Below are positions 6,208 through 14,366 of a DNA stretch of 17,780 bases, in pieces. Below the pieces are notes generated by a model. That model searched no databases. It saw nothing but the letters and a program-made list of their open reading frames with translations, and was not told the origin of the DNA. The translations under genes and the position numbers were made by a program. Position 1 is the stretch's first letter. Every line of letters starts with the position of its first letter. The DNA is from Oceanococcus sp041625325 (GTDB taxonomy: Bacteria; Pseudomonadota; Gammaproteobacteria; Nevskiales; Oceanococcaceae). The stretch lies in the NCBI GenBank assembly GCA_041625325.1, contig JBFJTN010000052.1, forward strand, positions 1 to 17,780, in the 5' to 3' direction.

Positions 6208-6705
6208 ATGTTTTGCAAGTTTCGTCTGATCACCCCACTGGTCCTGGCTCTGGGGTCTTTCCAGGCCGGCGCCGCCGATCCCCACGCCGGACATGCCGGG
6301 CACGGCTCGCACGATCAGCATCAGGATCATGCCGGGCATCACGCTGCCCATGACCATGGCGAGCACGGCCTGCTGGAAGCCGAAGGGCCGGCGCCCGGGC
6401 TGGCGATCGAACTGCAGCCCGACCCCATGAGCGGGTGGAACCTCAAGCTCACCACCACGCATTTCCGCTTCGCCCCGGAAGCGGCCAGCCGGCAGCACCG
6501 GCCGGGTGAGGGACACGCCCATATCTACGTGGACGGCAAGAAGCTGGCGCGCCTGTACGGCCACTGGTTTCACATCCCGAAACTGGCGCCCGGCCAGCGC
6601 GAGATCAAGGTATCGCTGAATTCCAATGATCACCGCAGTTATGCGCGCAAGGGCAAGGCCATCACGGCGTCGCTGACGGTGGAGGTTCCCGCCTCGGGCC
6701 AGTGA
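6208..6705 (+). CDS. Exported histidine-rich protein, probable metal binding
   Basis: This is a 165-residue protein with a signal peptide (LITPLVLALGSFQAGAA). A short segment at residues 26-53 contains 11 histidines, mostly as HAGH, HDH and GEHG units, typical of metal buffering. From about 65 a beta-rich domain follows with GWNLKLTTTHFRFAP, GHAHIYVDGKKLARLYGHWFHIP and VSLNSNDHRSYARKG. The regular histidines in this second part may form a separate metal site. I do not recognise a named family. The start at 6208 is supported by AGAGGAG at 6191-6197. Its stop codon directly abuts the stop of the opposing FG-GAP gene. Copper, zinc or nickel binding is plausible but not shown; it could be a chaperone or a sensor for the neighbouring regulator. 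Confidence 0.78.
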   Translation: MFCKFRLITPLVLALGSFQAGAADPHAGHAGHGSHDQHQDHAGHHAAHDHGEHGLLEAEGPAPGLAIELQPDPMSGWNLKLTTTHFRFAPEAASRQHRPGEGHAHIYVDGKKLARLYGHWFHIPKLAPGQREIKVSLNSNDHRSYARKGKAITASLTVEVPASGQ

Positions 6706-8907
6706 TCAGGGCGTCTGCGGGCGCAGCGCCCGGTCGCCCTCACCAATCCGGTAGGCGATTCCGGTGGGCACCGGGCCGGCGATGGTCTGCACCCGCCCGC
6801 TGCCGGCCCAGCGGATCTCGATGTCCTCGATGACCGCGCCCCGGCCCAGGCCGATGTGCTGGGCGATGGCGGAGCCGCCAAAGCTGCCACCAGTGCCGAC
6901 CAGGGCATGGATGTCCCGACCGCTGTCCAGGCGCACGCGGATGCGTGAGCCCAGGCCGCCGCGATTGGACTGCCGGCCTTCCAGACGCAGCACGATCCAG
7001 TCGTTGCCATGTCCGGGATTGCGGTACAGCGCATTCCAGAAGCGGTCCGAGGCGAAGGCGCCGCCGATGGTTGCGTAGATGTCCTGGTCGCCATCGCCGT
7101 CCAGGTCACCAAAGGCCACCCCGTGGCCCTTCTGCAGGTGGCCGAAGCCGCCCGAACTGCTGATGTCGTCGAATGCCTGGCCCTGCCGGTTGCGAAAGGC
7201 ACGATTGGGCACCAGCTGCTCGAAGGGTGGCGCCCCGGTGCCGATCAGCAGATCCGGCCAGCCATCGTTGTCGAAGTCGCCGAAGTTCGAGCCCATCGCG
7301 AGCAGGAGCTGATCCAGGCCCAGCGCCGCGCTGCGATCCTCGAAACGGCCGTTGCCGAGGTTGCGGTAGAGGCGCGGACGGGCACCCTGTGCCCCGGGTC
7401 TGCCGGCATACTCGCGGGCCACATCGCCCACCCCGGCCTGGTAGCCGGCCACGAACAGATCCAGCCAGCCGTCATTGTCATAGTCCCAGAACCAGGTCGG
7501 GAAGCTGGCCACAGGTTCCGCCACGCCGGCCTCGCCGGTCACGTCGGCAAAGCGCATCGGCTGACCTTCACCGCCCAGATTGCGGAACAGGCGGTTGGCT
7601 GCGCCCCAGACGGAGACATACAGGTCGATCCAGCCGTCGTTGTCGTAATCGCCCGCCGTGCTGCCCTTGATCATGCCCTCCAGCTGGATGCCGCTGCCTG
7701 CCGCGGCGTCGGCAAAACCGCCACGGCGGTCGTTGCGGTGCAGCTCGAAGGCGGGGGTGTCGGCTGGCCAGTCCACGCGGGAACGGACGATCTCGTTGCC
7801 GATGAACAGATCGAGCCAGCCGTCGTTGTCGAAGTCGGCCCAGACCGCTGTCTGGGTGGGCAGGCGGTGACGCAGGCCGGCCGCCCAGGTCACGTCGGTG
7901 AAGTGGCCGCCATCATTGCGCAGCAGGGTATTGGGGTGCTGGCCGGCCTGGTGCAGCCAGGCGCCGCGCAGCAGCAGCACATCGGTATCGCCGTCATTGT
8001 CGTAATCGGCCTGGACCAGGTTCAGGCCACCGTGGATCTCACTCAGGCCCGCGGCCTCGCTGCGCCGCTCGAAGCGCAGGCCGCCGCGGTTCTCGAAATA
8101 GGCCAGGGGGTCCTGGTAGCCCCAGGACGAGGCCATGATGTCGAGACGACCATCGCCATTGAAGTCCTCGATCAGGGCGCCGCCCGACAGGCCGAGTTCC
8201 GCCACGCCAGCAGCTTCGGCCACATCGACAAAGCGGCCGATGTCGGCGGCCGATTCCAGCCGTTCCGGGGGCAGTCGCCAGCTTTCGGGAACCCCGTCCG
8301 GCCACAGGCCCAGGGTCATGGCCGCGATGTTGCCCAGCCAGGCCAGGCGATCACGCTGACCGGTCGGCAACCAGTCATCCGCCAGGTCTTCGCTCAGCAC
8401 GGCCAGCGCCTGCTGCGCGCCCTGCGTCCAGCCGTGCACCCCGTCGCCGCGGATCGGAAAAACGCAGCGCTCCGCGTTGTGGTTCCAGACGCAGTTCTGC
8501 AGTTCGCCGCTGCGCAGGTGGCTGACGGCCAGCTGCACCAGCAGTTCGCTGCGGTACTCCGGGGGCAACTGCTGGGCATACTGATCGAGCAGGGCGCCGA
8601 GTTCGGCGGCGGCGGCCTGGCTCGAACCCGCCTGCAGGAACTGTTCGGCCAGCTGGCGGCGCAGCTCGATCCGGCGCGACGGATCGCTTTCCTGTTCGAG
8701 CTGCTGATGCAGATCCCTGGCCTTTTCCTCATGCCGATGCCAGCGGTTGTCCCAGACTCCTTCCGCGCGGGCAATCTCGCGCATCTGCAGCGCGGTGGAG
8801 TCCTGGTCCGGCCGGGTGCCGTTGAGACCGCGCAGCAGCAGGAGCAGGGCAAGCGCGCTCAGCACCAGCAGGCCCAGACCCAGGGCGGTGCTCGGCCATC
8901 TAGTCAT
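6706..8907 (-). CDS. Membrane-anchored FG-GAP/VCBS beta-propeller protein with ASPIC/UnbV tail
   Basis: This is a 733-residue protein. A single N-terminal membrane segment (about 9-26) is followed by an alpha-helical, TPR-like region. A CVWNHNAERC segment at 139-148 and PIRGDGVH come next, as seen in many ASPIC proteins. Seven calcium-binding-type motifs follow from about residue 248: DFNGDGRLD, DYDNDGDTD, DFDNDGWLD, DYDNDGWID, DYDNDGWLD, DFDNDGWPD and DLDGDGDQD. These are the loops of an FG-GAP/VCBS beta-propeller. The last 90 residues are an ASPIC/UnbV domain (GLGSRIRVRLDSGRDIHALVGTG, AIAQHIGLG). It is likely on the outer face of the cytoplasmic membrane. Its start overlaps the end of the permease-propeller gene by 8 bases, so the two are co-translated. 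The biological role of the family is unknown. Confidence 0.92.
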   Translation of the reverse strand: MTRWPSTALGLGLLVLSALALLLLLRGLNGTRPDQDSTALQMREIARAEGVWDNRWHRHEEKARDLHQQLEQESDPSRRIELRRQLAEQFLQAGSSQAAAAELGALLDQYAQQLPPEYRSELLVQLAVSHLRSGELQNCVWNHNAERCVFPIRGDGVHGWTQGAQQALAVLSEDLADDWLPTGQRDRLAWLGNIAAMTLGLWPDGVPESWRLPPERLESAADIGRFVDVAEAAGVAELGLSGGALIEDFNGDGRLDIMASSWGYQDPLAYFENRGGLRFERRSEAAGLSEIHGGLNLVQADYDNDGDTDVLLLRGAWLHQAGQHPNTLLRNDGGHFTDVTWAAGLRHRLPTQTAVWADFDNDGWLDLFIGNEIVRSRVDWPADTPAFELHRNDRRGGFADAAAGSGIQLEGMIKGSTAGDYDNDGWIDLYVSVWGAANRLFRNLGGEGQPMRFADVTGEAGVAEPVASFPTWFWDYDNDGWLDLFVAGYQAGVGDVAREYAGRPGAQGARPRLYRNLGNGRFEDRSAALGLDQLLLAMGSNFGDFDNDGWPDLLIGTGAPPFEQLVPNRAFRNRQGQAFDDISSSGGFGHLQKGHGVAFGDLDGDGDQDIYATIGGAFASDRFWNALYRNPGHGNDWIVLRLEGRQSNRGGLGSRIRVRLDSGRDIHALVGTGGSFGGSAIAQHIGLGRGAVIEDIEIRWAGSGRVQTIAGPVPTGIAYRIGEGDRALRPQTP

Positions 8908-11900
8908 GCGGGCCTTGCAGGCGATGCAGGTGATAGCGGCCCGGACCCAGGGTCTGATCGATCACGCTGCGGCGGCCATCGGGCCACTGGATCTGCAGGT
9001 TCCGGGCGCTGGCCTGCGGGCCCAGGCCGAAGTGCAGCACCGGGGCCTGGTGGGACTGGTAGCCACCGCTGCCCTGGACCTGTCGCATCTGAGGCCCGCT
9101 GGCGCTGTCCAGGCGGGCCAGCGCGCCCAGCGCGTCCGGATTGCCGCCGGCCTGCTCCAGGCTCAGTTCCACAGAGGCTCCACCGATGTCATTGCGCCAC
9201 AGCACGGGTGAGAGCAGAAAGGGATAGCTGAGCACGTCCAGATCGCCGTCACGATCGAAATCGATGTACAGGTAGGCGCCGGTGGGCCGGTGGTCCTGCA
9301 GGCCCCAGTCGCGGGTCACGTCATCGAAGCCCTGGCCCTGACGGTTGCGGTACAGCGGGGAGTAGGGGCTGCTGGCGCGCAGGCGCGAGCCCTGGGCGAC
9401 GTACAGATCGAGCCAGCCGTCGTTGTCGAGATCGCCGAAGCGGGCATTCCAGCTCCAGCCGCCGAAGCCGGATTTCCAGCGGGCGGTGATGTCCTGGTAG
9501 TGCCCATTGGCCGGGCTGAACAGCAGGTTGGTGTGCGCCACCTGATGCAGTTCATCCGGATAGTGGCGGGCCGACTGGTTGTAGTCCATGGGCATGTCCA
9601 CCAGGGCCGCGCAAAGATCCTGCAGGCTGCGGAAGTCCTGCGGAATCTTCGCGCACTCCCTGAGGATCTCGGCCTTCTCCGCGCCCAGCGAGGGCTGGCG
9701 CACGATGATGCGGTTCCAGTGGTAGGCGGTGACCGCGCAGTCCCGCACCTGCACCGGGTCGGCCAGCCGCTCGCACAGCTGTACCCGTTCCACGTTGCGG
9801 GCCTGGACCACGGCCACCTGGAAGCCCACGATGGCGTCGCAGCGGGCCCGGTCGGCGACGTCATCATAGATGCCGCAGCTGCGCCAGGGGTCGGCCAGCT
9901 TCTTCGGCAGTTCACTCATCTGGCCCATGGCGATCTGCGAGATGTACAGCTCCTCGCGGCCATCGTTGTCGATGTCGCCGGTGTCGAAGGACATGGTCGT
10001 GGTGGTCGAATAGGGCAGCGGGCTCAGGCGGGCGGGAACCGGCTCCAGGCGGCCCTGACGGTTCATGTACACCCGGTCGGGCTCGTCAAAGTCGTTGCCG
10101 ACGAGCAGATCAGGCCAGCCATCCTGGTCCAGGTCCTTGAGCAGCAGGCTCAGGCTGTCACCCTGCGGCCCGTCCAGGGCTTCGGCGGCGAAACGGCCAT
10201 CGCCCTGATTGCGCCAGAGCCGGTTCTCCGCCACCTCGGGATAGAAGAACCAGGCCGCCGCGCTGGCGCCGCCGGTGATGATGTCGAGATCACCGTCGCG
10301 GTCGATGTCACCGAAGGTGGCGGCGGCCACCAGGGTTTCGCGACCACGTGGCAGCTCGACATGGGCGTCGGCGGAGAAGTGGCCGTTGCGGTTGAACAGG
10401 ATGTGACTGCCGTTCATCCAGGTGCCGAAGAACAGATCCTGGGCACCATCGCCGTCCAGGTCGACCAGGGCCACGTCGCCGATGATCCAGTCGCGCATGG
10501 CGGGGAAATCAATCTGCTGCAGGGCGAAGTGGCCGCCCAGATTGCGGTACAGCCAGACCCCGAAATAACTGCCGATGGCCAGATCCGGCCAGCCGTCCGC
10601 GTCGATGTCACCGGAGGCCAGGGCGCCCAGGTGCATGACGGTCGGTTCCATGCCCTGGTAGGGGCGCGGCAGGGGCAGGCGCTCCAGGCCAATCTCGGGG
10701 CCGTCAATGCGCCGGAAGCGCTGCTCCGATCCGCGGGATGCCGGGCGGAAGTCGGCGCGCAGCAGCCGCCAGTCCTCGCTGCGGGCGATCTCGCGGTAGG
10801 GCGGCAGGGGCGGCGCCAGACCGGCCAGCTGTGCGGCCGGCCGGCCGCCGGGCAGATGGGGCTGAGCGGTCTCGGGGGCGGGGATCCGGCGCAGGATGGC
10901 GGCGGTGCGCTGGGCCTGGTCGATTTCATGCCAGCGTTGCAGCACGGCCGCGCCCGCCCCGGAGGCCAGTCCCAGGGCGAACACCGCGGCGCCGGCCAGG
11001 CCCGCGATGCGCCAGGACAGGGTGGTGCCCAGGATGCTCCAGGGATAGATGCTGTAGATGCCCAGGGTGACCAGCATGGGGGCCAGCACATAGGCGGGCA
11101 CGCCCGCATTCCACATCACCGAGCAGATCACCACATCGAAGGCGATGGGCACCGGCAGCAGCACGCTGAAGGCGGTGACGATGACCACCACCGCCAGCAC
11201 CTTCCACCAGCCATCCAGGTGGGTCAGCGCCGCGATCCGGTCCCAGGGCAGGGCTTCGACCAGAATGGCGCCGATCAGGCCGGCCAGCAGCATCAGCGGC
11301 AGGGCCATCACCACGACCCGCAGCAGGTTGCGCGGGTACTGCACGGCCACCCACAGCAGGGAGCGCAGGAATCCAGGCTTCTCGGTCAGGGGGGCGCCGC
11401 TTGCGCCCTGGCTGGCCTGGCTGAACCAGGCGTCAAAGCGCCGGAACAGGCCCAGGCCCGGCAGTTCCGCCGGGGCCTGCAGCGGCCGTTGCCAGCCGGG
11501 GCGCTCGGCCAGGCGGGCCAGCCAGGGCACGACCAGCAGCACCATCGCGGCGCTGGCCACCAGCTTCAGGGCCACCAGGTGCCAGGGAAACAGGGTGAAC
11601 AGCATGCTCACCACGATCACGTTGAAACTGGGCGAGGTGAACAGCGTGGCCAGGGCGGTTTCCACCCGGCTGCCGCCGCGCAGCATGCCCTGGGCGATGG
11701 GCGCTGCGCAGTTGACGCAGACCCCCAGGGGCAGGCCGACCATGGCGCCCTGCACGGCGCCGGCGAAGCGGCCGCCACCGGGGCGGGGCAGCAGCGGCAG
11801 CAGGGTCAGCATCCCGGCCGCCAGCAGCAGGCCGAAGCTCATGCCCTGCTTGTTGGTCACCGCCCATTCCAGCGCGGTCCACAGCCAGTGGGCCAGCAGC

Positions 11901-12097
11901 TCGGAGGGTGGGGGTTCGGGGAAGTGCGCCTCGAAGCCCAGCGGGGTGGACAGCGCCTCGTTGGGGTCGGCGCTGGCCTTGCCCTGCAGCGAGGGGTAGC
12001 GCGAGCCCAGCCAGAAGCTGGCGCAGAGCCAGGCGATCAGGGCGCCACTGAATACTGCGCGCCAGTCCAGGCGGCGCAGGATGTGGTTCAGGTGCAT
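8900..12097 (-). CDS. ArsP-like permease fused to FG-GAP beta-propeller and ASPIC/UnbV tail
   Basis: This is a 1065-residue fusion. Residues about 13-387 are a multi-span membrane permease in two halves. The first half has GVCVNCAAPIAQGMLRGGS (C127, C130), with TSPSFNVIVVS after it, resembling the conserved cysteine/proline motif of the ArsP/DUF318 permease family. The second half repeats the plan around LLPVPIAFDVVICSVMWNAGVP. From about 490 there are seven DxDxDG propeller motifs (for example DIDADGWPD, DLDGDGAQD, DIDRDGDLD, DLDNDGWLD). Between the fifth and sixth motifs is an insert with six cysteines (741, 753, 775, 787, 815, 829). An ASPIC/UnbV domain ends the protein. The start at 12097 lies after a predicted transcription start; in-frame starts at 12124 and 12151 are possible but lie at or inside the promoter. 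The propeller should be periplasmic. Substrate is unknown; a sulfur or metalloid compound is only a guess from family and context. Confidence 0.85.
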   Translation of the reverse strand: MHLNHILRRLDWRAVFSGALIAWLCASFWLGSRYPSLQGKASADPNEALSTPLGFEAHFPEPPPSELLAHWLWTALEWAVTNKQGMSFGLLLAAGMLTLLPLLPRPGGGRFAGAVQGAMVGLPLGVCVNCAAPIAQGMLRGGSRVETALATLFTSPSFNVIVVSMLFTLFPWHLVALKLVASAAMVLLVVPWLARLAERPGWQRPLQAPAELPGLGLFRRFDAWFSQASQGASGAPLTEKPGFLRSLLWVAVQYPRNLLRVVVMALPLMLLAGLIGAILVEALPWDRIAALTHLDGWWKVLAVVVIVTAFSVLLPVPIAFDVVICSVMWNAGVPAYVLAPMLVTLGIYSIYPWSILGTTLSWRIAGLAGAAVFALGLASGAGAAVLQRWHEIDQAQRTAAILRRIPAPETAQPHLPGGRPAAQLAGLAPPLPPYREIARSEDWRLLRADFRPASRGSEQRFRRIDGPEIGLERLPLPRPYQGMEPTVMHLGALASGDIDADGWPDLAIGSYFGVWLYRNLGGHFALQQIDFPAMRDWIIGDVALVDLDGDGAQDLFFGTWMNGSHILFNRNGHFSADAHVELPRGRETLVAAATFGDIDRDGDLDIITGGASAAAWFFYPEVAENRLWRNQGDGRFAAEALDGPQGDSLSLLLKDLDQDGWPDLLVGNDFDEPDRVYMNRQGRLEPVPARLSPLPYSTTTTMSFDTGDIDNDGREELYISQIAMGQMSELPKKLADPWRSCGIYDDVADRARCDAIVGFQVAVVQARNVERVQLCERLADPVQVRDCAVTAYHWNRIIVRQPSLGAEKAEILRECAKIPQDFRSLQDLCAALVDMPMDYNQSARHYPDELHQVAHTNLLFSPANGHYQDITARWKSGFGGWSWNARFGDLDNDGWLDLYVAQGSRLRASSPYSPLYRNRQGQGFDDVTRDWGLQDHRPTGAYLYIDFDRDGDLDVLSYPFLLSPVLWRNDIGGASVELSLEQAGGNPDALGALARLDSASGPQMRQVQGSGGYQSHQAPVLHFGLGPQASARNLQIQWPDGRRSVIDQTLGPGRYHLHRLQGPHD

Positions 12098-12122
12098 CTC
12101 GAGTCCATCCGTTCCAGCGCCC

Positions 12123-12128
12123 ATGAAA
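12123..12128 (-). promoter_or_regulatory. -10-like hexamer of the permease-propeller operon
   Basis: Read on the minus strand it is TTTCAT, four of six matches to TATAAT. It starts exactly 23 bases after the inverted repeat at 12152-12167, the same distance as the TAGGAT/dyad pair upstream of the TPR gene. The dyad would be centred near -43.5, where activators commonly contact RNA polymerase. Confidence 0.4.
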
Positions 12129-12151
12129 CGGTTCCGGCGGCCCCCGGGCAA

Positions 12152-12167
12152 GTAGACCTTGGTCTAC
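12152..12167. promoter_or_regulatory. Perfect 7-2-7 inverted repeat upstream of permease-propeller operon
   Basis: GTAGACC-TT-GGTCTAC is perfectly symmetric over 7 bases on each side. It lies in the 91-base gap between the dehydrogenase stop and the permease start. It shares TnGACCwTGGTCTA with the site at 15000-15015. The 7-2-7 layout is that used by NarL-family regulators. Formation of a terminator hairpin is less likely, as the loop would be only 2-4 bases and there is no T-run. Confidence 0.6.
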
Positions 12168-12188
12168 GCCGCGACAGCGCCAGCGGGC

Positions 12189-13745
12189 TCATCCCAGCTG
12201 GGCGTGGATATGCTCGGCCGCGATGTGGCTGAAGGCCATGATGGTGAAGCTCGGATCCACCGAGACCGGGGTGGGAAACACGGCGCTGTCCGCGACATAG
12301 AGATTGTCGAAGCCGTGGACCCGATGGTCGGAGCCGACCACCGAGTCGCTGGCCTTGTGGCCCATGACGCAACCGCCGGAGGGATGCGGCGCAGCCAGCA
12401 GCAGGCCGCCGGCGCGAATCTCCAGCTCATCGATGCGATGCAGATCCGCCAGGCTGTCCAGGCGGATGGCCTGCGAGCCGGCCAGCAGCAGCTGTCGGGC
12501 CCCGGCGGCAAACTGCACCTGCGCCTGCTTGCGCATCAGGTCCTTGAGTATCGCCCGGGTCTTCGGTCCGTAGGGGTAATCCACCCGGGTGCTGCCGTCG
12601 CTGTTGAGCTTCAGCTCGCCGAGTTCCTCGGCGGGATCATCGATCCAGCCGATGGTGCCGCCGATGCGCCGCATCTGGCTCATCCATACACCCAGTTCCT
12701 CGCCGACCAGCGGCAGCATGGCGCCGAGCAGGCCGGGCTGAAACTGATTGGCCATCAGCAGGTACCCGCCCTCCAGATAGCGGCCGTCATCGGCGTGGCG
12801 GGCCAGCCGGAATTCCTCGATCCCGAAGGCGGCCGGGATGTTCCGCCACAGCACGATGTCCTCGTCATACAGCCCGTGCATCATGGCGGTGGGGTTCATG
12901 CCGAAGCGCTTGCCCAGCATGGGCAGGCGCGGTTGCAGGCCGTTGCGCATCAGGAAGGGCGCGCTGTTGTAGCCACCGGCGGCGAGCACGTAGCTGCGGG
13001 CCCGGATCCGCAGCTGCGTGCTGCCCGGCCGGTTGCTGGGGCGGTCGATGACCCGTGCCTGCAGGCCGGTGACCCGACCCCTGTCGATCTGCAGGTGTTC
13101 GGCCTGTACATCGGCATAGAGCTGGGCCCCCAGGGCCAGCGCCTGGGGAATATGGGTGACCAGCTGGCTCTGCTTGGCCTGATACAGGCAGCCCTGCATG
13201 CAGTGGCCGGACTTGACGCAGCCGCGCCGCGCCTGCGGCACCGGATGGCCTTCCCAGCCCAGCCGCTGCGCGCCTTCGCGCAGCAGCTGGTTCATCCGGT
13301 TGTGATACTCCTCGCCAGCCGGGTGCACGTTGAGCGTGCGGGTCAGTTCCTCCCAGGCAGGGGCCAGATCGCCCTGCGTATGCCCGCTGATGCCGTAGGC
13401 CTGCTCCCACAGATGCAGCCGGTCCGGCGGGGTGCGATAGCTGTCCGCCCAGTAGTGCACCGAGGCGCCGCCGACATTGTTGCCGGACAGCAGCAGGGTG
13501 CCGCCGTCCTTCGACATGCGCAGCGAGCGGTCGGCCGACAGCTTCGCGTTCATGTTCAGCTCGTCCTGGTCGAAGCTGTGGCTGGGGTAGTAGCCGCCGC
13601 GTTCCAGGATCACCACCTCATGGCCGCGCTCGGCCAGCTTCTTGGCCACGGTGGCGCCGCCGCAGCCCGAGCCGATGACGCAGACGTCGGTGCGGATCTC
13701 CAGGTCCCGGCTGTAATCGCCGTGCTGATGGATACGCCCGCTCAT
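12189..13745 (-). CDS. GMC-family flavin dehydrogenase, large subunit
   Basis: This is a 518-residue FAD oxidoreductase of the glucose-methanol-choline family. The N-terminal dinucleotide fold is VCVIGSGCGGATVAKKLAERGHEVVILERGG (about 21-51). It has the GNNVGGASVHYWA FAD-contact region, a C-rich segment CVKSGHCMQGC (176-186) followed by YQAKQS, and the C-terminal FAD motif NLYVADSAVFPTPVSVDPSFTIMA with PSGGCVMGH before it. It has no signal peptide. Its start overlaps the stop of the Tat-signal small subunit (ATGA), so it is probably folded with that partner and exported with it through Tat. Such pairs often work with a cytochrome c subunit, but none is adjacent here. Substrate is unknown; alcohols, sugars or related compounds are typical of the family. 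Confidence 0.92.
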   Translation of the reverse strand: MSGRIHQHGDYSRDLEIRTDVCVIGSGCGGATVAKKLAERGHEVVILERGGYYPSHSFDQDELNMNAKLSADRSLRMSKDGGTLLLSGNNVGGASVHYWADSYRTPPDRLHLWEQAYGISGHTQGDLAPAWEELTRTLNVHPAGEEYHNRMNQLLREGAQRLGWEGHPVPQARRGCVKSGHCMQGCLYQAKQSQLVTHIPQALALGAQLYADVQAEHLQIDRGRVTGLQARVIDRPSNRPGSTQLRIRARSYVLAAGGYNSAPFLMRNGLQPRLPMLGKRFGMNPTAMMHGLYDEDIVLWRNIPAAFGIEEFRLARHADDGRYLEGGYLLMANQFQPGLLGAMLPLVGEELGVWMSQMRRIGGTIGWIDDPAEELGELKLNSDGSTRVDYPYGPKTRAILKDLMRKQAQVQFAAGARQLLLAGSQAIRLDSLADLHRIDELEIRAGGLLLAAPHPSGGCVMGHKASDSVVGSDHRVHGFDNLYVADSAVFPTPVSVDPSFTIMAFSHIAAEHIHAQLG

Positions 13746-14359
13746 GGCAGCTCTCGACCGCTGCGCTCGGCGTAATGCCTGCGCTGCGCGCTGGCCGCCG
13801 GTGGCAGCCCGGCAAAGGGACCGTCGTAGGCGATCGCGCGCCAGGTCGCGGGGTGGCCGAAGTACATGAAGTGCAGGACCAGCTTCAGATTGGTGCCCAC
13901 CGCCCGGAGGATCTCGTTGCCGCTGTTCATCATGCGTTCCAGGATGTCCCGGCGGGCCGCCGCGTCCAGGCGCTCGAAGCGGCGCATGTGGCCATAGATC
14001 AGAGGCGACCAGGCCATCACCGCCAGTGCCGCATGCATGTCGCCGCGGATGGATGCGCCCACGAAGTAGAGCTCCTCGTCGAGGCGCCGCAGCACTTCGG
14101 CTTCGGCCAGGTCGGGAAACCCGGCCTGGGGGGGCAGGATCGCCTCGCCCAGGGCTGTGAGGGTGGCCACCTCGCCGGGCCTGAGCACCAGCAGCGGCTG
14201 GCCGTCGGCAGCCTGGGCTTCGCGGCGGGCGCAGGCCGACAGGCCGATGCCGCCCAGGGCGGCGCCACCCAGACCCAGGGCGCCGACCAGGAAGCGACGG
14301 CGGGACAGGGCGCCCCAGTCCGGGCGTTCCACAGCGGGTTGCGGGTCTCGCGGGCTCAA
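13742..14359 (-). CDS. Tat-exported small subunit (gluconate 2-dehydrogenase subunit 3 type)
   Basis: This is a 205-residue partner of the GMC dehydrogenase. The N-terminus has SRRRFLVGALGLGG, a clear twin-arginine motif (RRR at 20-22). A lipobox-like GLSAC ends at residue 43, so it may be a lipoprotein. The rest is helical and resembles the gluconate 2-dehydrogenase subunit 3 family, including LTALGEAILPPQ near 67 and the C-terminal HFMYFGHPATWRAIAY region. The start is a TTG at 14359, chosen because GGAG lies 7 bases upstream; an internal GTG at 14332 has no such support. It precedes and overlaps the dehydrogenase gene by 4 bases. In characterised systems this subunit stabilises and exports the flavoprotein. 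Confidence 0.85.
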   Translation of the reverse strand: MSPRDPQPAVERPDWGALSRRRFLVGALGLGGAALGGIGLSACARREAQAADGQPLLVLRPGEVATLTALGEAILPPQAGFPDLAEAEVLRRLDEELYFVGASIRGDMHAALAVMAWSPLIYGHMRRFERLDAAARRDILERMMNSGNEILRAVGTNLKLVLHFMYFGHPATWRAIAYDGPFAGLPPAASAQRRHYAERSGRELP

Positions 14360-14366
14360 GCCTGTT

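Noticed and set aside
6706..12097. DNA-level tandem repeats suggested by recurring CCATCGTTGTCGAAGTC-like segments
   Set aside because: They encode the DxDNDG propeller loops. The similarity follows the protein repeat and does not show a separate DNA repeat array.
12110..12151. Starts at 12151 or 12124 for the permease-propeller fusion
   Set aside because: Both lie upstream of the predicted transcription start near 12116, and the extra residues are arginine- and glycine-rich without a membrane-protein look.
12152..12167. The 7-2-7 dyad as a simple terminator of the dehydrogenase gene
   Set aside because: A 2-base loop and no T-run make a poor terminator. The second copy at 15000-15015 with equal distance to a -10-like box fits an operator better, though this is not proved.
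9290..12232. A very long open frame on the plus strand opposite the permease-propeller gene, with similar ones at 7009-9231, 12159-13775 and 1280-2866
   Set aside because: Their products are low-complexity (Gly, Ala, His, Gln-rich) with no recognisable domains. They are the expected antisense shadows of GC-rich genes, while the minus-strand frames carry clear domains.
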